A DNA stretch of 64,000 nucleotides from Tamlana carrageenivorans. GTDB taxonomy: Bacteria > Bacteroidota > Bacteroidia > Flavobacteriales > Flavobacteriaceae. Shown here piece after piece: positions 43,518 through 53,163 of the stretch; position 1 is the first letter of the stretch, and the number at the start of each line of letters is the position of its first letter. The DNA lies in NCBI RefSeq assembly GCF_002893765.1, contig NZ_CP025938.1, positions 2,221,001 through 2,285,000 of the forward strand, in the 5' to 3' direction. Made by a program: the position numbers and the translations under genes. The notes under the pieces are model-generated. The model had not been told where the DNA came from. It ran no database searches and was given only the letters and a program-made list of their open reading frames with translations.

Positions 43518-44279
43518 ATGAATACATTAGATCGCCTATTTAATAAAATTGAAAACGCAAAAGCATTAGATTTTGGAATTATTATAGATAATACCATTAC
43601 CTTATATAAAAAGATATGGCAAAAAGGTGCTGTACTTTTTTTGTTAATGATGGCCTGCGGTGCTATAGTTGCTGTTTTATTTAGTTTGATAGGGCTTGCG
43701 CCTGCAGGTGAGATTTTTGTAAATGGAGAATTTGATATTGAAGGGGTTGTAAACTCATATTCAAAGAATACTTTATATAGTGTGCCGCAAAATATTTTAT
43801 TAAGCACTTTAACTATGGCATTTTTAGCCGCCTTTTATAGAATGTGTAGCTTCGAGTTATTTGAAAAACCTTATCAAGTGGATTATTTTTACTTTTTTAA
43901 AAACGGGTACTTTTCCAAGCTTTTAACTTTAGGGATGATTTACACAACAATTTCTACCATCGCTCAGTTATTGTTTTTGATACCATTAATATATGTATAC
44001 GTACCCTTGTCGTATATCGCTGTTATTTTTGCTTTCAATCCCGATTTAACCGAAATTGAAATTGTGAAAGCGAGTTTTAAATTGGGAAATAAAAAGTGGT
44101 TAATTTCCTTCGGAACCATGTTTGTTGGTGCGTTAATGGGGATGCTAGGCATTTTAGGTTGTGGAATAGGGGTTATATTTACCATAGCCATAGCTTATTT
44201 ACCGGTGCTGTTTATATATAAAGAGGTCGTTGGTTTTGAAGAAAAAAGTCCGATTGACGAAATTGGTTCTACTTTTTAA
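43518..44279 (+). CDS. Hypothetical multi-span membrane protein, 253 residues
   Basis: Not a family I can name. About five or six membrane helices: GAVLFLLMMACGAIVAVLFS, NILLSTLTMAFLAAFYRMCS, LLTLGMIYTTISTIAQLLFL, LIYVYVPLSYIAVIFAF and FGTMFVGALMGMLGILGCGI. The soluble N-terminus (MNTLDRLFNKIENAKALDFG) and the IEIVKASFKLGNKKW loop resemble flavobacterial proteins of the DUF975/glycerophosphodiester-membrane-domain type, but that is only a similarity. Stands alone before topA with a 137-base gap. Confidence 0.7.
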   Translation: MNTLDRLFNKIENAKALDFGIIIDNTITLYKKIWQKGAVLFLLMMACGAIVAVLFSLIGLAPAGEIFVNGEFDIEGVVNSYSKNTLYSVPQNILLSTLTMAFLAAFYRMCSFELFEKPYQVDYFYFFKNGYFSKLLTLGMIYTTISTIAQLLFLIPLIYVYVPLSYIAVIFAFNPDLTEIEIVKASFKLGNKKWLISFGTMFVGALMGMLGILGCGIGVIFTIAIAYLPVLFIYKEVVGFEEKSPIDEIGSTF

Positions 44280-44389
44280 TAGGCCTTGTTTTTTAAAATT
44301 GACAATTCTCAAATCTGAAAAAAGACCGTTTTTTATTTAATTAATTAACAGATAATGACCAAAATGTTACAGATAACGTTTTTTTCATA

Positions 44390-44397
44390 TACATTTG
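44390..44397 (+). promoter_or_regulatory. -7 promoter element for topA
   Basis: TACATTTG fits TAnnTTTG, 19 bases before the topA ATG at 44417. No clear TTG partner is seen at the right spacing. Confidence 0.5.
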
Positions 44398-44416
44398 TAG
44401 CCTCAAAAAGTGAAGT

Positions 44417-46924
44417 ATGGCGAAGAATTTAGTGATCGTAGAGTCACCTGCAAAGGCAAAAACCATTGAAAAATTTCTAGGTAAAGATTTTAAAGTTGAA
44501 TCGAGTTTCGGACACATTTCCGATTTACCATCCAAGGAATTAGGCGTTGATGTTGAAGGTGACTTTAAACCAAAATACGAAGTATCAAAAGATAAAAAAG
44601 CAGTTGTAAAAAAACTGAAAGACTTAGCGAAAAAGGCCGAAATGGTTTGGTTGGCAAGTGATGAGGATCGTGAAGGAGAGGCTATTGCATGGCATTTAGC
44701 CGGAACGCTAAAATTAGATAAAGAAAAAACAAAACGTATTGTTTTTCATGAGATTACTAAATCAGCTATTCAAAAAGCCATTGAAAACCCTAGAGGTATC
44801 GATTACGATTTGGTTGATGCCCAGCAAGCCCGTCGTGTCCTAGATCGTATTGTAGGTTATGAGTTGTCACCGGTACTTTGGAGAAAAATTAAAGGAGGCC
44901 TGTCAGCAGGGCGTGTACAGTCGGTTTCTGTGCGTTTGATTGTTGAAAAAGAACGCGAAATTGAAGGTTTTACCCCCGTGGCTTCTTATCGAATCGATGC
45001 CGAATTTTCAAATGAAGACGGACAAACCTTTAAAGCAAAACTTCCTAAAAACTTTTCAACCAAAGAAGAGGCTCAAAAGTTTTTAGAACAAAATGCTACA
45101 GCCGATTTTAAAGTTGCAGATCTTCAAAAGAAACCTGCTAAAAAATCGCCAGCAGCACCATTTACAACATCAACACTTCAACAAGAAGCTTCTCGTAAAC
45201 TGTATTTTTCAGTAAGTAAAACCATGACTATGGCGCAGCGCCTGTATGAAGCGGGTTTAATTACTTATATGAGAACCGATAGTGTAAATTTATCAGATGA
45301 AGCCCGTCAAGGTGCCGAAGCTGAAATCAAAAATGCCTACGGAGCAGAATATAGCAAGCCAAGAAATTATAAAGGAAAGTCCAAAGGGGCGCAAGAGGCT
45401 CACGAAGCGATTCGTCCAACGAGTTTTGCAACCCATTCGGTAGACATCGATAGAGATCAAGCTCGTTTATACGATTTAATTTGGAAACGTGCCATTGCAT
45501 CGCAAATGAGTGAGGCTGAATTGGAACGTACTAATGTGAAAATTAATGCGTCAACGCATAAAGAAACATTCACAGCTAACGGCGAAGTGATCACCTTCGA
45601 TGGTTTCTTAAAAGTATATTTAGAAGGAACAGATGATGAAGATGTAGAACATGAAGGAATGTTACCTGCTTTACGGGTTAATGAAACACTACTTAATAAT
45701 TATATCACAGCTACCGAGCGTTATACACGTCCTCCAGCACGATATACAGAGGCTTCATTGGTTAAGAAGTTGGAAGAACTTGGTATTGGTCGTCCATCAA
45801 CTTATGCGCCTACGATTTCTACCATTCAAAATAGAAATTATATCGAAAAAGGTACCGTAGATGGCGTAGAACGTGACTATACGCAACTTACACTAAGTAA
45901 CGGACAAGTAAAAGATAAAACCCTTACTGAAAAAGTAGGTTCAGATAAAGGGAAATTAGTGCCTACCGATATCGGTATGATTGTTACCGATTTTCTTGTG
46001 AATCATTTTGATGCGATTTTAGATTACAATTTTACTGCAAAAGTAGAAGCAGATTTTGATGAAATTGCTGAAGGGAATGAAGACTGGACCAAGATGATGA
46101 AAAACTTCTATAAAGATTTTCATCCTGTAGTAGAAGATGTGAAAGAGAATGCCGATCGTGAATCTGGTGAACGTATTTTGGGTAAAGATCCAAAAACAGG
46201 CAAGCAGGTTAGCGTGCGTTTAGGACGTTTCGGACCTATGGTGCAAATTGGAACGGTTGACGATGAAGAAAAACCGCAATTCGCGAGTTTAGGGCCAGAT
46301 CAGCAATTAACAACAATCACTTATGAAGAGGCTATGGATTTATTCCAGCTTCCTAAAACTTTAGGGGATTTTCAAGGTGAAGAGGTGTTGGTGAATAATG
46401 GACGTTTCGGACCTTATGTGAAGTTTGGTGATGCGTTTGTATCGCTACCTAAAGGTGTTGACCCTTTAAGCGTTGAACTGGATGATGCTATTGTTTTAAT
46501 TAAAGAAAAACAAAAAGCAGATGCGCCTATTTATATGTATAAGGATTTACCTGTTCAAAAAGGTAAAGGGCGTTTCGGACCATTTATTAAATGGAACAAC
46601 ATGTTCATTAATGTGAATAAAAAATACGATTGGGATAACCTATCAGATGAGGATATTGTTGAATTAATTGAAACGAAAATTCAAAAGGAAATCGATAAGG
46701 TTATTCATAATTGGGAAGATGAAGGTATTCGTGTAGAGAAGGCCCGATGGGGAAGACATAACGTGTTAAAAGGTAAAATTAAAGTAGAATTACCTAAAAC
46801 GGTTGATGTTACCGACATGACTTTAGAAGAAGCTCAAGGCATTATTGAAGCCAACACACCAAAGAAAAAAACAACCAAAAGAAAACCAGCAGCTAAGAAG
46901 AAGCCTGCTGCTAAAAAGAAATAG
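44417..46924 (+). CDS. topA: DNA topoisomerase I
   Basis: Relaxes negative supercoils by single-strand passage. The 835-residue protein has the TOPRIM domain (MAKNLVIVESPAKAKTIEKF; WLASDEDREGEAIAWHLAG, with the acidic metal-binding triad) and the active-site tyrosine in LITYMRTDSVNLS near 290. The C-terminal part has Cys-less repeat domains (GRFGPMVQIG, GRFGPYVKFG, GRFGPFIKWN), typical of Bacteroidota and lacking zinc ribbons. The last ~20 residues are a Lys/Ala-rich tail that should bind DNA non-specifically. The arginase-like gene follows six bases later, so the two are probably co-transcribed. Confidence 0.97.
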   Translation: MAKNLVIVESPAKAKTIEKFLGKDFKVESSFGHISDLPSKELGVDVEGDFKPKYEVSKDKKAVVKKLKDLAKKAEMVWLASDEDREGEAIAWHLAGTLKLDKEKTKRIVFHEITKSAIQKAIENPRGIDYDLVDAQQARRVLDRIVGYELSPVLWRKIKGGLSAGRVQSVSVRLIVEKEREIEGFTPVASYRIDAEFSNEDGQTFKAKLPKNFSTKEEAQKFLEQNATADFKVADLQKKPAKKSPAAPFTTSTLQQEASRKLYFSVSKTMTMAQRLYEAGLITYMRTDSVNLSDEARQGAEAEIKNAYGAEYSKPRNYKGKSKGAQEAHEAIRPTSFATHSVDIDRDQARLYDLIWKRAIASQMSEAELERTNVKINASTHKETFTANGEVITFDGFLKVYLEGTDDEDVEHEGMLPALRVNETLLNNYITATERYTRPPARYTEASLVKKLEELGIGRPSTYAPTISTIQNRNYIEKGTVDGVERDYTQLTLSNGQVKDKTLTEKVGSDKGKLVPTDIGMIVTDFLVNHFDAILDYNFTAKVEADFDEIAEGNEDWTKMMKNFYKDFHPVVEDVKENADRESGERILGKDPKTGKQVSVRLGRFGPMVQIGTVDDEEKPQFASLGPDQQLTTITYEEAMDLFQLPKTLGDFQGEEVLVNNGRFGPYVKFGDAFVSLPKGVDPLSVELDDAIVLIKEKQKADAPIYMYKDLPVQKGKGRFGPFIKWNNMFINVNKKYDWDNLSDEDIVELIETKIQKEIDKVIHNWEDEGIRVEKARWGRHNVLKGKIKVELPKTVDVTDMTLEEAQGIIEANTPKKKTTKRKPAAKKKPAAKKK

Positions 46925-46930
46925 TATTAG

Positions 46931-48097
46931 ATGAATTTTAATTTCCTTTCTCCAGTTTCAGATTTAGTATTAGCTCATAGCGAATTATTATCAACACAAG
47001 CTCTAGGAAGAAAACTTAAAATACATTCTGCCCAACTCGGGATTCCAGATCTAAAAGATGTTAATATTGCCATTATTGGTGTTTTAGAAAATAGAAATGA
47101 TATCAATTATATTGGCGAGGAATTTCAGTTAAATGAAATTCGTAAAGCCTTCTATAGTTTGTTTCCTGGTAGTTGGAATACTACCGTTGCCGATTTGGGT
47201 GATATTCATAAAGGAGAAACGGTAGAAGATACTTATTTTGCTGTAAAAGAGGCTATTAGTGTTTTGGTGCAAAAGAAAATCATACCTGTTATTCTAGGAG
47301 GGTCTCAGGATTTGACCTATGCGAATTATCGTGCTTACGACGACTTAATCCCAATGGTTAATATTGTAAATGTAGATGCGCAATTTAACTTAGGAGATTC
47401 AACAAAACCTATAAAAAACAACAGTTTTGTAGGTAAAATTATTCTCGACGAACCTTATAATCTTTTTAATTACGCTACCATTGGTTATCAAACTTACTTT
47501 AATGCTCGGGAGGAATTGGACCTTATGGATAGCCTATATTTTGAGTCTTACCGACTTGGCGAGGTATCGCATGATATAACTTCGGTAGAACCCGCCTTAA
47601 GAGATGCCAATATCGTGAGTATCGATCTTAACGTCATTAAAGGGTCCGAATTGGGGCTTAATCAAAGGTATTCCCCAAACGGATTGGACGGCAAAGAAAT
47701 CTGCGCCATTGCCCGTTATGCAGGGATTAGCAATAAGGTGAGTTCTTTTGGGATTTATGAATATAAGCCTTCAAAAGATGATGATATGACTTCCTTACTC
47801 ATAGCTCAAATGCTATGGTATTTTATAGAAGGTGTGAATTACAGAGTGTTAGATGATGATTTTTCGGATGAAAATAATTATCAAAAGTTCACAACGCTTA
47901 TCGAAGAGGAGGACTTAGTCTTCTATAAAAGCAATAAAACTGGTCGTTGGTGGATAGAAATACCTTTTTTATCGGAGGTTAATAATAAATTGAAGAGACA
48001 TACGTTATTACCATGCACGCACCAAGATTATAAAGATGCTTGCAATAATATAATTCCCGAACGTTGGTATAAAGCGTTTCAGAAAAATTGTGTATAG
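46931..48097 (+). CDS. Arginase/formimidoylglutamase-fold protein with most metal ligands lost
   Basis: Arginase-superfamily proteins normally bind two Mn ions through His and Asp ligands and hydrolyse guanidino groups. This 388-residue protein keeps the fold but not the site: GGSQD (Gln126 for the His of GGDHS), DAQFN at 149-153 (Gln and Asn for the His and second Asp of DAHxD) and SIDLN (Asp232 kept, Asn234 for Asp). Four of six ligands are changed, so normal hydrolysis is unlikely. Databases often name such proteins formimidoylglutamase; I treat that as a fold label. It is six bases after topA and just upstream of gldK. Confidence 0.8.
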   Translation: MNFNFLSPVSDLVLAHSELLSTQALGRKLKIHSAQLGIPDLKDVNIAIIGVLENRNDINYIGEEFQLNEIRKAFYSLFPGSWNTTVADLGDIHKGETVEDTYFAVKEAISVLVQKKIIPVILGGSQDLTYANYRAYDDLIPMVNIVNVDAQFNLGDSTKPIKNNSFVGKIILDEPYNLFNYATIGYQTYFNAREELDLMDSLYFESYRLGEVSHDITSVEPALRDANIVSIDLNVIKGSELGLNQRYSPNGLDGKEICAIARYAGISNKVSSFGIYEYKPSKDDDMTSLLIAQMLWYFIEGVNYRVLDDDFSDENNYQKFTTLIEEEDLVFYKSNKTGRWWIEIPFLSEVNNKLKRHTLLPCTHQDYKDACNNIIPERWYKAFQKNCV

Positions 48098-48255
48098 CAA
48101 GCGTAGATGCGTTAACCAGACATACTACCGTTGAAGTGTTATTTTTTCACGATGAAACGTTATTTTTTTAGATAAATAGTTGTTTTTTAAAAAATATATA
48201 AATATGTTTACGCTCTCGGAATCGAAAAGCTAAATAAATTAACCTCGAGTTTACT

Positions 48256-49626
48256 ATGGATATGAAGAAGTTATTATTATTAACCACAGTGCTAGCTGTT
48301 CTTGCCAGTTGTGGCTCTAAAGATAGGGGCGAGCTAGTTGGTGTTAAAGGAAAAAAATGGCATCCAGAAAAGCCTTATGGGATGCAGCTTATTCCTGGTG
48401 GCGCATTTATCATGGGTAAGGCTGATGATGATCTGGCTGGCGTACATGATGCACCTGCGAAAACGGTTACTGTACGTTCTTTTTATATGGACGAAACAGA
48501 AATTACTAATAGCGAATACCGTCAGTTTGTAAACTGGGTAAGAGATTCAATTTTAAGAATGAAATTAGCTGTTTTAGCTGATGAGGTTGGTTTAACGCCT
48601 GAAGATGGAGGTATTGGAGAGTATGCATTTAAAGATGTAGATACAACCAATATGTCTGTTTATGAAAAGTATATGTTTGAAAACTATACAGGATTAGGGC
48701 CAACAGGTTATGAAGGAAGAAAGATTAATAAAGATGTTGATTTGATTTTCGATACGGCAGAGTATCCAGATGAGTATTATACCGAAGTTATGGATACGAT
48801 GTACTTGCCTTTAGAAGAGTCTTTTAATGGGCAACGTACTTGGGATGTAACGAAATTTAAATTTCAATATAACCACATGGATATTCAAGAAGCCGCTAGA
48901 AATAGAGGTGTGAAGCGTAAAGATGTTATCTTGAAAGAAGAAATTGAGATTTATCCAGATACCACTGTGTGGATTAGAGATTTTGCTTACTCGTATAACG
49001 AGCCAATGCATAACGATTACTTCTGGCATGATGCCTTTAGTGAGTATCCTGTAGTAGGTGTGACTTGGAAACAAGCCAAAGCTTTTTGTGAGTGGAGAAC
49101 ACTTTGGAAAAATTCTTACCAAAAATCTAAACCAGGATCTTCTCCTGTAAACACATTCAGATTACCTTCTGAAGCAGAGTGGGAATACGCTGCGAGAGGT
49201 GGGTTGCAAGCAGCAACGTATCCTTGGGGTGGGCCTTATACTAAATCTGATAGAGGGTGTTTTATGGCAAACTTTAAACCTGTAAGAGGGGATTATGCAG
49301 CCGATCAAGCTTTATATACTGTTGAAGCTAAATCTTACGACCCTAACGATTATAATTTATATAATATGGCAGGGAACGTTTCAGAATGGGTAAACGCCTC
49401 TTACGATCCTTCTGCTTACGAATACACATCTACAATAAACCCAAGTGTTAACGATGCCAATAACCAGCGTAAAATCGTTAGAGGGGGGTCTTGGAAAGAT
49501 GTTGCTTACTTCTTACAAGTAAGTTCAAGAGATTACGAATACGCAGATTCAGCAAGAAGTTATATAGGCTTTAGATCCGTTCAAGATTATATGGGGACAC
49601 AAGTAACAGCGAACGGTCAAAAGTAA
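48256..49626 (+). CDS. gldK: Gliding motility / type IX secretion lipoprotein GldK
   Basis: Outer-membrane lipoprotein that forms a ring with GldN at the base of the type IX secretion/gliding machine. The 456-residue protein has a lipobox (VLAVLAS then Cys) and a formylglycine-generating-enzyme-like domain: MQLIPGGAFIMGKADDD, FYMDETEITNSEYRQFVNWV, RLPSEAEWEYAARGGLQAAT and GNVSEWVNASYDPS, RKIVRGGSWKD. A second ATG six bases later is an alternative start. First gene of gldKLMN; the 158-base leader before it shows no exact TAnnTTTG box. Confidence 0.97.
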   Translation: MDMKKLLLLTTVLAVLASCGSKDRGELVGVKGKKWHPEKPYGMQLIPGGAFIMGKADDDLAGVHDAPAKTVTVRSFYMDETEITNSEYRQFVNWVRDSILRMKLAVLADEVGLTPEDGGIGEYAFKDVDTTNMSVYEKYMFENYTGLGPTGYEGRKINKDVDLIFDTAEYPDEYYTEVMDTMYLPLEESFNGQRTWDVTKFKFQYNHMDIQEAARNRGVKRKDVILKEEIEIYPDTTVWIRDFAYSYNEPMHNDYFWHDAFSEYPVVGVTWKQAKAFCEWRTLWKNSYQKSKPGSSPVNTFRLPSEAEWEYAARGGLQAATYPWGGPYTKSDRGCFMANFKPVRGDYAADQALYTVEAKSYDPNDYNLYNMAGNVSEWVNASYDPSAYEYTSTINPSVNDANNQRKIVRGGSWKDVAYFLQVSSRDYEYADSARSYIGFRSVQDYMGTQVTANGQK

Positions 49627-49685
49627 TATTCCAATTTTTTTAAAATAATTAAAATTAACCTACTAAAAATTTAAAACTGAACATT

Positions 49686-50324
49686 ATGGCAAAGTCAAAA
49701 GCAAGCAAGAAATTTATGAATATGGCATACGGATTAGGGGCCGCAATCGTAATCGTTGGAGCATTATTCAAAATTATTCACTTCGAAATCGGACCATTAA
49801 CTGGTAACGTGATGTTAACAATTGGTCTTGTAACTGAAGCAATTATTTTCGCATTATCAGCATTCGAACCAGTTGATGAAGATTTAGATTGGGCTTTAGT
49901 ATACCCAGAATTAGCAGGTGGAGCTAAAGCAGATAAAGCTGAAGCAAAACAAGACGCACAGGGATTATTATCTAAAAAATTAGATGACTTATTAAAAGAA
50001 GCTAAAATTGATGGCGAATTAATTGCTAGCCTAGGTAATAGCATTAAGAATTTCGAAGGTGCTGCTAAAAACATCAGCCCAACAGTCGATTCTATTCAAG
50101 CCACTAAAAAGTACGGAGAAGAGATGTCATTAGCAGCTGCTCAAATGGAATCTTTAAATAGCTTATACAAGGTACAATTAGAAAGTGTTAACAAACAAGC
50201 TAGTATCAATCAAGAGTCTATTGAAAATGCAGCTAAGTTAAAAGAGCAAATGCAAGCATTAGCATCTAACTTATCTTCTTTAAATGGAGTTTATGGTGGG
50301 ATGTTATCTGCAATGAGTAAATAA
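49686..50324 (+). CDS. gldL: Gliding motility / type IX secretion motor protein GldL
   Basis: Inner-membrane stator-like component of the T9SS motor, partner of GldM. The 212-residue protein has two N-terminal membrane helices (YGLGAAIVIVGALFKIIHFE and GNVMLTIGLVTEAIIFALSA); the charged Glu within or next to the helices is the proposed proton-path residue. A long cytoplasmic helical tail follows (KKLDDLLKEAKIDGELIASL onward). It lies 59 bases after gldK and before gldM. Confidence 0.97.
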   Translation: MAKSKASKKFMNMAYGLGAAIVIVGALFKIIHFEIGPLTGNVMLTIGLVTEAIIFALSAFEPVDEDLDWALVYPELAGGAKADKAEAKQDAQGLLSKKLDDLLKEAKIDGELIASLGNSIKNFEGAAKNISPTVDSIQATKKYGEEMSLAAAQMESLNSLYKVQLESVNKQASINQESIENAAKLKEQMQALASNLSSLNGVYGGMLSAMSK

Positions 50325-50377
50325 TTAGGGGAGTTAATCTCAAATTTAAATAACTAATTAAGACCTAATTAATAAAC

Positions 50378-51940
50378 ATGGCAGGAGGAAATTTATCACC
50401 TAGACAGAAAATGATTAATCTGATGTATTTAATATTTATAGCAATGCTAGCTTTAAATATGTCAAAAGAAGTGCTTTCAGCCTTCGGATTAATGAATGAG
50501 AAGCTTACAAAATCTAATGTGTCAAGTACTGTTCAAAATAACAGTTTCATGGCAAATTTAGAGCAGAAAGCTACAGATCAACCAGAAAAATATGAGCCAT
50601 TAAAGGCTAAAGCGGTAAAAATTGATGCCTTAGCTAAAAACTTCGATGCTTATTTAGAAGAATTAAAGGGTAAAATGACCGCTAAAATTGATAATCCTAC
50701 CGATTATGAGATTATGGATAAAGGCGATTACCTTGATGAAAACTTCTTTCAAGGCGATAAAATCAAAGCAGATGGTCAAGAGTTCTTAAGCCAAATTGCA
50801 ACTTTTAGAGATGGTGTAGTAAACCTTTTAAAAGATGAAAAAGGTATGGAATCTGTTATTAGAGATGTGCAAGACGAGTTTAGTACCGATCCTGAGACTA
50901 ACAGAGACGGTATAGAAGTAAACTGGTTAGAATACCATTATAAAGGCTTTCCTTTAGTGGCTTCATTAACTAAAATGACACAACTTCAAGCAGATATTAA
51001 AACTACAGAGTCTGAAGTTTTATCTACGATGTTACAAGGTACTTTATCTAGCGAAGTGTCTATGACAAACTATACGACCTTAATGGAAACAACTAAATCG
51101 GCTTACTTTAATGGAGAAGAATTTGATGGACAAATTGTTTTAGGACGTAAAGATGCTTCAACAAAACCATCGCGTGTCGAATTAACTTTGGATGGAAGAC
51201 CACTTACTGAAAAGCAATATGTTATTGAAGAAGGTAAAGTCAAGTTAAAAGTTGGAACAGGTAATGTAGGAGAACATAAAATTGAAGGTAAATTAATTTT
51301 CGCTCAAGATGGTGAAGAGGTTGAAGTCCCTGTTAATTCATCTTTTGCAACAGTTTCTAAACCCAATGCAGCAACTATTTCTGCCGATAAAATGAATGTG
51401 GTTTATAGAGGTGTTAAAAATCCTATGACTATTTCATTCGCAGGTATCCCAGATAATAAAGTAAATGCTAGTGCATCTGGTCTATCTAGAAAATCTGGAA
51501 GTTCTTACGTGATGGATGCGACTCGTATTAAAGGTAGAGAAGTAACGATTAATGTTACAGGAACGTTGCCTGATGGAACTAAAGTTGGAGACAAAGCTAA
51601 ATTTAGAATTAAAGATTTACCAAAACCAACAGGAACAGTTAGAGGTGAAGATGGATCAATTAAAATGCAACGTAATAGTTTGAAAATTTCCACTATTGGT
51701 GCTAAGTTTGACGATTTCGATTTCGAATTACCTTTGCGTGTTATTGGATTTAAATTTAAAGTGCCAGGACAACCAACCATTAATGTTAATGGTAATAAGT
51801 TGGATAGTAGAGCACAACAAGCTTTAGCACGTGCTAAACGTGGATCTGGTGTTCAAATATTTGACATTGAAGCTAAGGCTACAGGAGTAAGTGTGATACT
51901 TAAGAAAGTATCTCCAGTATTTATTGAGCTTACAAATTAA
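50378..51940 (+). CDS. gldM: Gliding motility / type IX secretion motor protein GldM
   Basis: Spans the inner membrane and periplasm, transmitting GldL motor motion to the outer-membrane ring. The 520-residue protein starts with a single helix (MAGGNLSPRQKMINLMYLIF, then IAMLALNM) and continues with four periplasmic Ig-like domains, including GDYLDENFFQGDKIKADGQE and FDDFDFELPLRVIGFKFKVP. Gap to gldL is 53 bases and to gldN about 150 bases. Confidence 0.97.
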   Translation: MAGGNLSPRQKMINLMYLIFIAMLALNMSKEVLSAFGLMNEKLTKSNVSSTVQNNSFMANLEQKATDQPEKYEPLKAKAVKIDALAKNFDAYLEELKGKMTAKIDNPTDYEIMDKGDYLDENFFQGDKIKADGQEFLSQIATFRDGVVNLLKDEKGMESVIRDVQDEFSTDPETNRDGIEVNWLEYHYKGFPLVASLTKMTQLQADIKTTESEVLSTMLQGTLSSEVSMTNYTTLMETTKSAYFNGEEFDGQIVLGRKDASTKPSRVELTLDGRPLTEKQYVIEEGKVKLKVGTGNVGEHKIEGKLIFAQDGEEVEVPVNSSFATVSKPNAATISADKMNVVYRGVKNPMTISFAGIPDNKVNASASGLSRKSGSSYVMDATRIKGREVTINVTGTLPDGTKVGDKAKFRIKDLPKPTGTVRGEDGSIKMQRNSLKISTIGAKFDDFDFELPLRVIGFKFKVPGQPTINVNGNKLDSRAQQALARAKRGSGVQIFDIEAKATGVSVILKKVSPVFIELTN

Positions 51941-52091
51941 AAGTCGTAAAATATTACAGTAGTCTTAACGTTTAATTCTTTAAGTGTTTAAGGTAAATAT
52001 AAAATATATAACATCCGTAAAAGCGATGTTGCTTGCAACTGAAACCATACGGATGTTTTATAATACCATTAGAAATAATAAATATAAGCAG

Positions 52092-52982
52092 ATGAAATTA
52101 AGAAATTTTTTATTAACCCTTGTAGCTGTTTTTACAGCCTCTAATATATTTGCTCAGGCGAATATATTAAATGCAAAAAGCCCTGATGAAATTGGTGTTA
52201 GAACAGAAAGACAAAAAGCTGTAGATAACGATAAACCTTTGGAATATGGCTATGTTGATGATAGAGATATCTTATTTTCAAAAATGGTTTGGGAAAAGAT
52301 TGTGCTTGATGAACGCGCCAATTTTCCTTTGTATTACCCAATTGATACGAATAATATCGGTCATGATAGACGTTCGATGTACGACGTGCTTATGAAGAGT
52401 ATTCAAAATGGAGATATTGAAAATATTTACAGTGATTCTTATTTTACAACAAAAAGAACACTTAAAGATATTGAAGCTTCTTTAGCTATGGTTGATACGA
52501 CCGAGCTAGGTATCGAGCAAATTAATGCAGGTGAAGAATTATCGGCTGAGTATATTAATAGAAGAGACATTACAGCTGCTGATATTAAAGAGTATCATAT
52601 AAAAGGATTATGGTATTTTGATAAGCGTCAAGCTGAAATGAAATACCGCCTATTAGGTATTGCTGCAGTGGCTCCAGATGTTAACTTTATTGATACAGAT
52701 CAACCTGATCTCGTAGAATTATTTTGGATTTTCTTCCCAGATGCTAGAGAGGTTTTGCACGAAGCGAAATCCTTTAACAATGAAAATAGTTCTATACCAT
52801 TTTCATTCGATCACGTTTTAAATGCACGCCGCTTCCATGGCTATATTTATAGAGAGGAAAATGTACAGGGTGATAGAGCCATTTCAGAATACGTTTCCGA
52901 TAACGCTTTAATGCAATTGTTAGAATCGCAACGAATTAAAGATAAAATTAGAGATTTTGAGTTAGATATGTGGACATACTAA
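52092..52982 (+). CDS. gldN: Gliding motility / type IX secretion ring protein GldN
   Basis: Periplasmic ring subunit that assembles with GldK. The start at 52092 (MKLRNFLLTLVAVFTASNIFA, then QAN) gives a normal signal peptide; a TTG at 51984 in the same frame would add 36 residues without one. Characteristic segments: YVDDRDILFSKMVWEKIVLD near 55, FPLYYPIDTNNIGHDRRSMY near 80, and HVLNARRFHGYIYREENVQG near the C-terminus. The last gene of the gldKLMN operon, followed by a strong terminator. Confidence 0.96.
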   Translation: MKLRNFLLTLVAVFTASNIFAQANILNAKSPDEIGVRTERQKAVDNDKPLEYGYVDDRDILFSKMVWEKIVLDERANFPLYYPIDTNNIGHDRRSMYDVLMKSIQNGDIENIYSDSYFTTKRTLKDIEASLAMVDTTELGIEQINAGEELSAEYINRRDITAADIKEYHIKGLWYFDKRQAEMKYRLLGIAAVAPDVNFIDTDQPDLVELFWIFFPDAREVLHEAKSFNNENSSIPFSFDHVLNARRFHGYIYREENVQGDRAISEYVSDNALMQLLESQRIKDKIRDFELDMWTY

Positions 52983-53001
52983 TCTGAATTCAGTTAATAA
53001 T

Positions 53002-53035
53002 AAAAAACGCCTACTTTTTTAAGTAGGCGTTTTTT
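53002..53035 (+). terminator. Rho-independent terminator after gldN
   Basis: AACGCCTACTT, short loop, AAGTAGGCGTT with T runs on both sides, about 20 bases after the gldN stop. It closes the gldKLMN unit. Confidence 0.93.
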
Positions 53036-53150
53036 GTTTTACCCTGTCTATAGGTAATATGTTAATCTCAGGTTTTGGTATGAGATTTTCGTTTTTATTT
53101 CAGTTTTAATTTAACTTATTACTTCATTAGATATATCTTTTTAAGATGCG

Positions 53151-53158
53151 TAATTTTG
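53151..53158 (+). promoter_or_regulatory. -7 promoter element TAATTTTG before the FAD oxidoreductase
   Basis: TAATTTTG lies five bases before the ATG at 53164, inside the region that an alternative ATG at 53146 would translate. If used, the mRNA is leaderless and starts at the 53164 codon. Confidence 0.4.
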
Positions 53159-53163
53159 TAAGT

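Noticed and set aside
51984..52091. Upstream TTG start for gldN
   Set aside because: It adds 36 residues before a perfect signal peptide starting at 52092; a Sec signal must be N-terminal.
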